A DNA stretch of 5,505 nt from positions 1 to 5,505 of the forward strand of contig PGXI01000093.1 in NCBI GenBank assembly GCA_002839125.1, read 5' to 3'. The notes beneath the pieces are model-generated. The model was not told the origin of the DNA. It searched no databases and was given only the letters and a program-made list of their open reading frames with translations. Of this stretch, positions 1 to 5,201 are shown piece by piece. Made by a program: the position numbers and the translations under genes. Positions within the stretch are counted from its first letter, which is position 1. Every line of letters starts with the position of its first letter. This DNA comes from Tenericutes bacterium HGW-Tenericutes-5 (GTDB taxonomy: Bacteria; Bacillota_I; Bacilli_A; Izemoplasmatales; Hujiaoplasmataceae).

Positions 1-30
1 GAGATAACAGTAAAACGGTCGTTTATCCAT
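1..30 (-). CDS. Start of a downstream gene, 5' end only (possible GIY-YIG family protein)
   Basis: An ATG at 30-28 opens a frame that stays open to the window edge and encodes MDKRPFYCYL. The ATG overlaps the cca stop codon in ATGGATAA (30-23). A GGAGAG ribosome site lies at 41-36, with 7 bases between GGAG and the ATG. The 8-bp overlap and good ribosome site make this a probable translationally coupled gene, co-transcribed with cca. The Pro-Phe-Tyr-x-Tyr-Leu start resembles the first beta strand of small GIY-YIG nuclease-fold proteins (UPF0213/YazA type), which usually begin this way before a Cys and an Asp-Gly-Ser-x-Tyr motif. Ten residues are too few to prove this. That a gene starts here is fairly secure, but its identity is a guess. 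Confidence 0.6.
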   Translation of the reverse strand, partial: MDKRPFYCYL

Positions 31-1195
31 CTAATCTCTCCAATAGCTGTTTAGCATATTCTTTCAAAATTGTTGTTTCATTCTTCAAGTGTCCTAAAAC
101 CACTTGAGATTCAATCTCATCGATTACTTTTCCAATAATCTCTTCATTATTTATATCTTGTAACCCTAAAATGTCATGCCCATTAATCGCAAGTTCTTCA
201 CGCTTTTTAATCGGTAGTTCCTGGAATATTTGTACAATTAATTCTTCTTGGTTGTTATCTTTTTTCAATACTTTTAAAATTTCGTTAGCTTGTAAAGGAA
301 CATTTAAGCCACACTTATATAAAATCAAAGGATTGAAATGGGTGTTTTTTATAGTATTCAAGATATGAACATATTTGTAAATCAGTAATTTGTCTTTGTT
401 AGATAACTTCCAAACTTCAGGAATTTCTTTTTTTGATAAATAAAGATTCAATGCGAAGAATTGTCTGAAATCAAGGTTATATTCGCTTTCTAGATAAACT
501 TCTATTCCTGAAGCAAACTCAGAAAAAACATCTTTAAAGCCAATAATATCCATATAATTAACGGCTGATTTATTATAAGGGTTGGCAAATATTTCTTCAA
601 GTTCCGAGCAAATTCTTTCATTCGCCAGTTTGTTTAATAACCCTAGATTATTCTTCATACTATGAAGCGTATTTTCTTCAACTGCAAAGTTAAGTCTTGA
701 AACAAATCTAAGTGCTCTTAATATTCTTAAAGCATCTTCTTTAAATCTTTCATCAGCATTTCCAATCGCTCTGATAATTCCATTTTTTAGGTCATCTTGT
801 CCATTAAAAAGATCAATTACTTCAGCCTTATCATTCATAGCTAAGGCGTTGATTGTGAAATCTCTTCTGCTCAAATCCTCTTTGAGTTTCTGTGAAAAAA
901 CTACTGATTGAGGCTTACGGTGATTTAAATATAATTGATCGATTCGATAGGTAGTAACTTCAAAACTAAAGTCCTCAATAAAAACAGTAATTGTACCATA
1001 TTTTTTTCCAGTAGCTCTAGTATTATCAAATATTTCTTCTACTTCTTCTGGTAATGCATTTGTGGTGATATCAACATCTTTTGGTTCGACTCCTAAAAGG
1101 TAATCGCGGACAAAACCGCCTACGAAGTAGGCTTCATATCCAAATTCGTGAAGTTTTTTGATAATTATCTTACCCAAAGAAAAGAATTTATTCAT
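23..1195 (-). CDS. cca: CCA tRNA nucleotidyltransferase (class II, Bacilli type)
   Basis: Adds or repairs the 3' CCA end of tRNAs from CTP and ATP in the cytoplasm. From the ATG at 1195 the product is 390 aa, normal for single-domain bacterial enzymes of about 400 aa. Visible motifs are: the class II nucleotidyltransferase signature GG-x-VRD-x-LLG at 26-35; the metal-binding DVD at 40-42; FEVTTYR around 78-84; RRDFTINA at 110-117; DLFNG at 128-132; and EDALRILRALRF from 153, the EDxxR-type nucleotide-selection motif. The rest is the helical neck/body/tail. An upstream TTG-type extension to 1252 is rejected because the -10 box (1217-1212) and the GGTGA ribosome site (1205-1201) lie just before ATG 1195. 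Poly(A) polymerases share the fold. EDALR and the length favour CCA addition, although a CC- or A-only enzyme cannot be excluded by eye. A second gene starts in its stop codon. Confidence 0.93.
   Translation of the reverse strand: MNKFFSLGKIIIKKLHEFGYEAYFVGGFVRDYLLGVEPKDVDITTNALPEEVEEIFDNTRATGKKYGTITVFIEDFSFEVTTYRIDQLYLNHRKPQSVVFSQKLKEDLSRRDFTINALAMNDKAEVIDLFNGQDDLKNGIIRAIGNADERFKEDALRILRALRFVSRLNFAVEENTLHSMKNNLGLLNKLANERICSELEEIFANPYNKSAVNYMDIIGFKDVFSEFASGIEVYLESEYNLDFRQFFALNLYLSKKEIPEVWKLSNKDKLLIYKYVHILNTIKNTHFNPLILYKCGLNVPLQANEILKVLKKDNNQEELIVQIFQELPIKKREELAINGHDILGLQDINNEEIIGKVIDEIESQVVLGHLKNETTILKEYAKQLLERLDG
36..41 (-). promoter_or_regulatory. Ribosome binding site inside the cca 3' end
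   Basis: GGAGAG on the minus strand lies within the last codons of cca, 7 bases (from GGAG) before the ATG at 30-28. It is the main evidence that a second gene begins there. Confidence 0.6.
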
Positions 1196-1200
1196 CAAAA

Positions 1201-1220
1201 TCACCAATAATATTATACCA
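1201..1220 (-). promoter_or_regulatory. cca promoter: extended -10 and ribosome site
   Basis: Read on the minus strand, TGG-TATAAT (1220-1212) is an extended -10 box (TGnTATAAT). Counting about 7 bases on, transcription would start near 1205, exactly at the GGTGA ribosome site (1205-1201), five bases before the ATG at 1195. No good -35 box is seen, as is common when an extended -10 is present. The predicted leader is only about 10 nt. The start point is inferred from spacing. Confidence 0.65.
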
Positions 1221-1318
1221 TGATAGAACTTTTTTTTCCTAACTGTTTTCAATATAACTTATCTCTAATTTTAGAAAGGCTTTTCACTAAGATTAATGTT
1301 TATAAACCAGTGCTTTCA

Positions 1319-1340
1319 TGTTATAATATTGGCTGGTGAG
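1319..1340 (+). promoter_or_regulatory. yigZ-family gene promoter: extended -10 and ribosome site
   Basis: TGT-TATAAT (1319-1327) is an extended -10 box. It predicts a start near 1334, just before the GGTGAG ribosome site (1335-1340) and the ATG at 1344. Only a poor -35 (TTTATA, 1299-1304, 17-bp spacer) is present. The module mirrors the divergent cca promoter in order and spacing. Confidence 0.65.
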
Positions 1341-1343
1341 TAT

Positions 1344-1961
1344 ATGAAATCAGTAGATGGTTTTACTAAAACTGAATTTATCGAAAAAAAGTCTAGATTC
1401 ATCGGCCTTTTATATCATGTCGAAACTGTAGAAGAAATTACTCGAGTACTTGAAAAGGCTAGAACTGATTATCCTGGTGCCAATCACTACACCTATGCAT
1501 ATATTCTAGAAGACAATTTGGCAAAGTATTCTGATGATGGCGAACCCAATAGAACAGCTGGATATCCAATTTTAGAAGTTGTTAAAGCGAATGAACTCAA
1601 TCATGTTCTTCTAATTGTCATTAGATATTTTGGGGGAATCTTATTAGGGGGCGGTGGACTTATCAGAGCTTATTCTCATACTGCTGCTCAAGTGATAAGT
1701 GAAGCTGTTTTCACAAAAAAAATAACTACTTATTACTGTAAAGTAACTTGTAGTTATGATTATTTAGGAAATATCGATAAAACTATTAGAGAACAAACCC
1801 TTTTAGATAAGATCGATTATGGTAATGAAATTGAATTTTATTTTAGTTTAACTGAATTAAACTTTGAAGAAATCAAACAAAGATTATTCAACTTCAATAA
1901 TTATCAAGATCGTTTAGTGATTATTGAAGAAAAACATGTTTATGTTAAAGTAGATTGTTAA
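1344..1961 (+). CDS. yigZ: YigZ/IMPACT family protein (UPF0029 plus DUF1949)
   Basis: A 205-aa cytosolic protein of the YigZ/YvyE/IMPACT family, whose eukaryotic members regulate translation control through GCN1/GCN2. The bacterial role is poorly defined. The N-terminal UPF0029 domain (about 1-120) carries the family signatures: KKSRFIG at 15-21, YPGANHYTYAY at 43-53, SDDGEPNRTAGYP at 63-75 and RYFGGILLGGGGLIRAYS at 94-111. The C-terminal part (about 125-205) matches the expected ferredoxin-like DUF1949 domain in size and position. The length is that of E. coli YigZ. ATG 1344 is chosen because it follows GGTGAG and because conserved family sequence starts there. An in-frame ATG at 1296 lies upstream of the -10 box. 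The gene is divergent from cca, and its last 17 bp overlap the convergent DUF1146 gene with no visible terminator. Confidence 0.93.
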   Translation: MKSVDGFTKTEFIEKKSRFIGLLYHVETVEEITRVLEKARTDYPGANHYTYAYILEDNLAKYSDDGEPNRTAGYPILEVVKANELNHVLLIVIRYFGGILLGGGGLIRAYSHTAAQVISEAVFTKKITTYYCKVTCSYDYLGNIDKTIREQTLLDKIDYGNEIEFYFSLTELNFEEIKQRLFNFNNYQDRLVIIEEKHVYVKVDC

Positions 1962-2175
1962 GGCTCTCAAACAAACTTACAATCGCATCCACAAATAAAT
2001 AACCTAAAATTACAGCTATGATCATAAAAAGAAAACGGATTTGATCAGCTGAGTTCTTTTTAAAGATTTTAGTTAAATCTACGGCTTGTAAAGCCTTGAA
2101 AATAAACATAGTAGCGATAAAAAATAAAATTATTCTTGATATATAAAATACACTAACATCTACGATTGCTAACAT
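1945..2175 (-). CDS. DUF1146 (YwzB-like) small membrane protein
   Basis: A 76-aa protein with two predicted membrane helices (about residues 7-27 and 46-65) and a basic stretch between them. The helix-loop-helix pattern, with Leu-Gln/Ala-Val-Asp-Leu then KIFKK and Gln-Ile-Arg before a second helix with Ile-Leu-Gly-Tyr, matches the DUF1146 family (B. subtilis YwzB). Members are small integral membrane proteins of unknown function. I chose ATG 2175 because GGAG (2187-2184) lies 8 bases upstream. A GTG at 2184 in the same frame overlaps that ribosome site and is less likely. The gene follows the NusG-domain-II gene by 5 bases and its ribosome site overlaps that gene's TGA, so the two form an operon, probably translationally coupled. 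Its 3' end overlaps the convergent YigZ gene by 17 bp. Confidence 0.82.
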   Translation of the reverse strand: MLAIVDVSVFYISRIILFFIATMFIFKALQAVDLTKIFKKNSADQIRFLFMIIAVILGYLFVDAIVSLFESLNNLL

Positions 2176-2180
2176 AAGTC

Positions 2181-2681
2181 TCACTCCAATACTGAATCTG
2201 GGATAAAGGCATCACTTTCAATATCCGTATAAATGTTTATTACTAGTTCATTAGGTAAACATACAATCGGCATTAATGGTGATGATGTAGGTTTTTGTAG
2301 TTCACATAGGTCTTTCGGACTTTCTTGATAAGCTACACTGATTTTTGCATCTGCTACTATTACTTTTATACCAACTATACTATTATCTTTTGCGTATAGG
2401 TCTTCTTCATAAAGAGTAGTCATTTCTGTTGTTACTTTACCAGGTACATAGAAAACTCCTTCTGAAGCTCTGCCAACATGGATTTGATCTTTATATATGG
2501 TATCATAGAGATGATATTCATTATTTTCTAAATTAATCATCAGTATAAGTTCGTTTTGATAAACAATCTTTGCGAAAGTATTTCCTGTTGAATTTATATT
2601 TTGAACGATTCTAAATCCTAGTCCGCTCAAGAGTGCTATCAAAAGAATAATACCGATGAAAACTATATCACGCTTTTTGAT
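2181..2681 (-). CDS. NusG domain II-containing, membrane-anchored protein (apparent AUC start)
   Basis: A 166-aa protein if translation starts at the ATC at 2681-2679. It begins (M)KKRDIVFIGIILLIALL, a basic tip and one membrane helix (about 6-23), then an extracytoplasmic domain. The C-terminal half has the NusG domain II pattern: GIKVIVADAKISV (104-116), then Ser-Pro-x-x-x-Cys (121-126) and IVCLPNELVINI (139-150). Small proteins of this family (PF07009 type, no relation to transcription factor NusG beyond the fold) often neighbour ApbE and Gx-transporter genes, and their biochemical role is unclear. Two points are odd. The first Cys of the usual CPxxxC is Ser121, leaving Cys126 and Cys141. 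A stretch of about 35 extra residues (roughly 65-100) makes it longer than typical members. No ATG start exists in frame: the TTG at 2738 lacks a ribosome site and lies upstream of the likely promoter. It shares an operon with the DUF1146 gene and is divergent from apbE. Confidence 0.8.
   Translation of the reverse strand: MKKRDIVFIGIILLIALLSGLGFRIVQNINSTGNTFAKIVYQNELILMINLENNEYHLYDTIYKDQIHVGRASEGVFYVPGKVTTEMTTLYEEDLYAKDNSIVGIKVIVADAKISVAYQESPKDLCELQKPTSSPLMPIVCLPNELVINIYTDIESDAFIPDSVLE
2184..2187 (-). promoter_or_regulatory. Ribosome site that decides the DUF1146 start
   Basis: GGAG followed by TGA (the upstream gene's stop) lies 8 bases before ATG 2175. It supports the ATG over the GTG at 2184, which would overlap the site itself. 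Confidence 0.6.
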
Positions 2682-2685
2682 AATA

Positions 2686-2695
2686 TCACCTTCCT
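2686..2695 (-). promoter_or_regulatory. Ribosome site before an ATC start codon
   Basis: AGGAAGGTGA on the minus strand ends 4 bases before ATC 2681-2679 and 1 base before ATT 2684-2682. The cca and yigZ genes use the same GGTGA core 5 and 4 bases before ATG, so the ATC sits where a start codon is expected. This is the main evidence for the start of the NusG-domain-II gene. Confidence 0.6.
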
Positions 2696-2705
2696 CATCA
2701 TAGAT

Positions 2706-2715
2706 ATTATATAAT
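2706..2715. promoter_or_regulatory. Palindromic shared -10 box for divergent NusG-II and apbE genes
   Basis: ATTATATAAT is its own reverse complement, giving TATAAT on the plus strand at 2710-2715 and on the minus strand at 2711-2706. By spacing, plus transcription would start near 2722 (leader about 39 nt to apbE) and minus transcription near 2699 (leader about 18 nt to ATC 2681). -35 boxes are weak on both sides; the best minus candidate is TTTCAA (2734-2729, 17-bp spacer). Both genes are in the correct divergent arrangement and no other space is available. Confidence 0.55.
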
Positions 2716-2743
2716 AAAACTACAAATATTGAAAACAAAATAT

Positions 2744-2750
2744 AAAGGAG
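2744..2750 (+). promoter_or_regulatory. apbE ribosome binding site
   Basis: AAAGGAG is followed by 10 bases and ATG 2761. The site fixes the start so that the signal peptide is complete. Confidence 0.75.
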
Positions 2751-2760
2751 AATTTACGAA

Positions 2761-3906
2761 ATGAAAAAACTTACTTTACTATTATTCATAATTTTTTCAT
2801 CTGTCTTGCTGATGTCATGTTCAGGGAGTGTCAAAAACCCTAATGAAGATATTTGTCAACCTGGCAAAACCGATGGAGTATATATTTGTGAAAAGCGATA
2901 CACTTCTTACTTTGATACCGTCATATCTTTAAAGGTTTATTATGATAAAGCCGCTACTTATGATATTGATCAAGTATATGAAGAGTTTGAAGAGTTAAGT
3001 TTAAAATATCATCAATATTTTGATAAGTATAATGCTTATGATGATGTAGTTAACTTAAATACAATCAATAACTCAAGTGGACCTACAACAGTTGATAAAG
3101 AGTTATTTGACGCTATAAAATTCGCCAAAGATAATGAAGATATCGTTGTTATTGATGGGAGTTCCTTGTTCAATATCGCTTTACATCCAGTTTTAATGGT
3201 ATGGCATAACACCAGAAATAGTGTTGCTTGTGACTCTTTCATTGAGTTTGGTGTCGACTATTGTCCAGTCCCAACAATAGAACTAGAAGGTGTGACTTTC
3301 AATACTGATCCTGATGATATTATTTTAGATGAAACTAATCTCACAGTAAGTTTTGCTAAAGAAAATATGGGAATTGACCTAGGCGGATTTGCGAAGGGGT
3401 ATTTCAGCGAATTAATAATTGAACATTTCAAGGATTTAGACATGAATTATATATTAAACCTTGGAAACTCAAATGTTTATGCGAATGGTACTAATTTAGA
3501 TAAATCAGACGGATTATACTATATCGCGCTAACGACACCTTTCAGTGTACAACCTGGCGATTATTATGCAGTTGTTAAATTATCAAATGGCTTAAATCTA
3601 GTATCTAGTGGCAACTACCAAAGATATTTCAAAAATGTTAATGATTTAGAAGATGAAACAATCTACCATCACATAATCGATCCAAGAACTAATTATCCTG
3701 GTGGAGAAGCAACTAGTATCACAATCCTTTATAACGACGGAGCCATTGGCGACATCTTATCGACTGCTATCTATTTAATGACTGTTGAAGAAGGGCTTGA
3801 ATTTGTTAATGATACCCCTGGATTAGAAGCTTTATGGTACTTAGACGAAGAAAATGTTGTAATGAGCGATAATTTCGCTGATTACTTAATGGAACCGATA
3901 AATTAA
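2761..3906 (+). CDS. apbE: ApbE lipoprotein, FAD:protein FMN transferase
   Basis: Transfers FMN from FAD to Thr/Ser of target flavoproteins, with Mg2+, on the outer face of the membrane. The 381-aa protein starts with a lipoprotein signal peptide (MKK, hydrophobic 4-18, lipobox LMSC 17-20, lipid-modified Cys20). Family motifs are present in order: YFDTVISLKVY near 50-60; FNIALHPVLMVW 137-148; DLGGFAKGY 206-214; NLGNSN 233-238; VSSGNYQRYF 281-290; HHIIDPRTNYP 303-313; and GDILSTA 330-336, with Asp331 the expected metal ligand. Two oddities: the usual Gly-Gly of the N-x-GG loop is Gly-Asn (235-236), and Cys32/Cys43 and Cys157/Cys168 form two equally spaced pairs that could be disulfides. The catalytic motifs look intact. 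It is divergent from the NusG-domain-II gene and convergent with the Gx gene, families often linked to ApbE. No FMN acceptor is encoded in the window. Confidence 0.94.
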   Translation: MKKLTLLLFIIFSSVLLMSCSGSVKNPNEDICQPGKTDGVYICEKRYTSYFDTVISLKVYYDKAATYDIDQVYEEFEELSLKYHQYFDKYNAYDDVVNLNTINNSSGPTTVDKELFDAIKFAKDNEDIVVIDGSSLFNIALHPVLMVWHNTRNSVACDSFIEFGVDYCPVPTIELEGVTFNTDPDDIILDETNLTVSFAKENMGIDLGGFAKGYFSELIIEHFKDLDMNYILNLGNSNVYANGTNLDKSDGLYYIALTTPFSVQPGDYYAVVKLSNGLNLVSSGNYQRYFKNVNDLEDETIYHHIIDPRTNYPGGEATSITILYNDGAIGDILSTAIYLMTVEEGLEFVNDTPGLEALWYLDEENVVMSDNFADYLMEPIN

Positions 3907-3930
3907 AAAAAAGCGCTTAGGCGCTTTTTT
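3907..3930. terminator. Bidirectional intrinsic terminator between apbE and the Gx gene
   Basis: The stem is A-run+GCGC (3907-3916), the loop TTAG (3917-3920), and the other arm GCGC+T6 (3921-3930). That gives four GC pairs extended by six AT pairs, with a T-run on each strand. It follows the apbE stop directly, and its right arm overlaps the stop codon of the convergent Gx gene (3931-3929), so it serves both units. Confidence 0.88.
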
Positions 3931-4438
3931 AATTGAATGAACGAATTCTGTCTTTAAAACTCACAATTACTTTATTAGCGAGATAAGCGGTAATAAGTCC
4001 TGTCGGTACGCTTAAAGCAATCATGTAAGGTAAAAGATAGATTAATGTTTCCGTATTTGACACGATGATTGCGGCTGTGATCTGTCCCACCATATGCATC
4101 AAAGATCCAAAAACAGATATACTGTATAATGAAAGTTTAGTTTTCTTGATTAGAATCATTGCTAAAATTGCTAACATCCCTCCGGTAATACTTATCCAGA
4201 ATGAATTTGAAAACAACCCGCTATAGGTCAAAGCAACAATTAATATTCTAGTGAATACAACCAAGAAAGCTTCTCTTTCTCCTAGAGTCATTAATATTAT
4301 TAAAGTAACAACATTTGCTAATCCTAATTTTACACCGGGAACGATAAATATCATTCCTGATATCGCGGTTTCAATAATCGACAATACCACACTGATGGAT
4401 ATCATGATAGCAATAAAAACTAATTTACGTATTTTCAA
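3929..4438 (-). CDS. Gx transporter family membrane protein (heptaprenyl diphosphate synthase component I type)
   Basis: A 169-aa, very hydrophobic protein with about five membrane helices, resembling small S-component-like transporters. Family signatures are PGVKLGLAN at 34-42, GEREAFLVVFTRI at 53-65, SITGG at 83-87 and GSLMHMVGQ at 110-118. The older name, heptaprenyl diphosphate synthase component I (PF07456), comes from neighbourhood with prenyl synthases; the transported substrate is unknown. The start is TTG 4438: AAAGGA (4453-4448) lies 9 bases upstream, and the next ATG would remove the basic N-terminus and part of helix 1. It is the last gene of the DegV-PadR-HAAS operon, 13 bases after the preceding stop, with its ribosome site overlapping that stop. 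It ends in the shared terminator, facing apbE. Confidence 0.87.
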   Translation of the reverse strand: MKIRKLVFIAIMISISVVLSIIETAISGMIFIVPGVKLGLANVVTLIILMTLGEREAFLVVFTRILIVALTYSGLFSNSFWISITGGMLAILAMILIKKTKLSLYSISVFGSLMHMVGQITAAIIVSNTETLIYLLPYMIALSVPTGLITAYLANKVIVSFKDRIRSFN

Positions 4439-4447
4439 AATCTCAAA

Positions 4448-4453
4448 TCCTTT
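4448..4453 (-). promoter_or_regulatory. Ribosome site that supports the TTG start of the Gx gene
   Basis: AAAGGA overlaps the stop codon of the upstream gene (TAA at 4454-4452) and lies 9 bases before TTG 4438. It supports translational coupling. Confidence 0.6.
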
Positions 4454-4868
4454 ACTTCTTAATTGATAAATATCTGAATAGCATTGTGATTGGCCAGAAT
4501 AATAGTGCTATTAAAATGGCGATGAACCATAATATATTAGCAAAAAATTGAATAAATGTAAAGTTAATAAATATCGCTAAACCGCTGATAATTAAATAAC
4601 CCCCTAAAGAAAACAAGAATTGATGTTTTCTGTTTCTAATCAATTTCTGTTTGTTATTTAGTTCAGGATAAACTTCTAAAACATCCTCTACCCCACCGAA
4701 TTCACTGATAGATTTGTCGATTGCTTCCTCAAGCGGAGTTCCGCTTTCAACCAAATCATCGACTTTTTCTTCCAAACTAAGGGTAAGAATTTCGATTAAT
4801 TCTTTCTTATCTTCGTCATTAAAGTAACCCTTTAACAAGTTGCTGACAAAAGCTTTAATTTTATTCAT
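4452..4868 (-). CDS. Two-TM membrane protein with HAAS/DUF1700-like N-terminal domain
   Basis: A 138-aa protein. Residues 18-67 form the helical pattern seen in HAAS/DUF1700/permease-prefix domains: acidic-rich helix 18-42, Gly43, PLEEAIDKSISEFGG (45-59), and Val-Tyr-Pro at 66-68. Two membrane helices follow (about 84-102 and 112-131), with Phe-Trp-Pro near 124-126 in the second, then a basic tail. Such proteins are typically encoded just after PadR-type regulators and are thought to relay a membrane or envelope signal to them or act as their target; this role is inference from context. ATG 4868 is preceded by AGGAG (4879-4875) at 6 bases and overlaps the PadR stop in ATGAATAA, so the two are translationally coupled. 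The Gx gene follows after 13 bases. No enzyme motif is visible. Confidence 0.75.
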   Translation of the reverse strand: MNKIKAFVSNLLKGYFNDEDKKELIEILTLSLEEKVDDLVESGTPLEEAIDKSISEFGGVEDVLEVYPELNNKQKLIRNRKHQFLFSLGGYLIISGLAIFINFTFIQFFANILWFIAILIALLFWPITMLFRYLSIKK

Positions 4869-5193
4869 TTGCGTCTCCTAACATATTAAACATAATATTT
4901 CTTAACATGTTCCATTCTTCGAGCATTTCTTTAAAATAGGCTTTTCCTAAAGCAGTCACTTTATAGTATCTACGCTTCCCACCAAATGTTTTCTCACCTA
5001 AATATGAAGAAATCAACTCTTTTTTTTCAAGTCTTTGCAAGACTGCGTAAAGAGTTGCTTCTTTAATCAAAAACAAATTATTTGTTCTGTCTTTAATAAC
5101 GCTAACGAGTTCATAACCGTACATATCTTTTTCTATCAATAATTTAAGAATAATAGTTTCGATATGACCTCGAATAACATCGCTGTTAATCAT
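4861..5193 (-). CDS. PadR family transcriptional regulator
   Basis: A 110-aa winged-helix DNA-binding protein, a typical size for short PadR proteins (subfamily 2), which dimerise through a C-terminal helix. Motifs are SDVIRGHIETIILKLL (4-19), YGYEL (25-29), ATLYAVLQRLEKKELI (46-61, recognition-helix region), and GGKRRYYKVTALG (71-83, wing), followed by a dimerisation helix with Trp near residue 94. ATG 5193 has GAGG (5202-5199) five bases upstream. It lies 8 bases after the DegV stop and overlaps the next gene by 8 bp, so it sits mid-operon. By family habit it probably represses its own operon in response to a ligand or membrane signal. The operon promoter and operator are outside the window, so this cannot be checked here. 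Confidence 0.92.
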   Translation of the reverse strand: MINSDVIRGHIETIILKLLIEKDMYGYELVSVIKDRTNNLFLIKEATLYAVLQRLEKKELISSYLGEKTFGGKRRYYKVTALGKAYFKEMLEEWNMLRNIMFNMLGDANE

Positions 5194-5201
5194 AACTACC
5201 T

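Noticed and set aside
1..22. Weak hairpin AAAC-GGTC-GTTT as a cca terminator
   Set aside because: There are only four stem pairs and no T-run, and it lies within a likely downstream coding frame.
1196..1252. N-terminal extension of cca to 1252
   Set aside because: The extended -10 box and GGTGA ribosome site lie inside this stretch, directly before ATG 1195. The extra residues have no counterpart in the family.
1296..1343. Earlier ATG for the YigZ gene at 1296
   Set aside because: The TATAAT box at 1322-1327 lies downstream of it, and GGTGAG is placed for ATG 1344.
2663..2701. A 12-residue mini-ORF (ATGATGAGG...) across the NusG-domain-II start
   Set aside because: It has no ribosome site of its own, and its codons coincide with the ribosome site of the main gene. 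It is kept only as evidence for the frameshift alternative.
2682..2738. TTG start at 2738 for the NusG-domain-II gene
   Set aside because: No ribosome site precedes it, it overlaps the promoter region, and the added residues do not resemble the family N-terminus.
3036..3443. Minus-strand open frames inside apbE (3036-3242 and 3258-3443)
   Set aside because: They are antisense to strongly conserved ApbE motifs, with no ribosome sites or family resemblance. The same applies to plus-strand frames at 171-368 and 4251-4466.
4881..4912. ACAT/ATGT-rich stretch as a PadR operator
   Set aside because: It lies in the 3' end of the padR coding region with no promoter nearby, and AT-rich sequence gives such words by chance.
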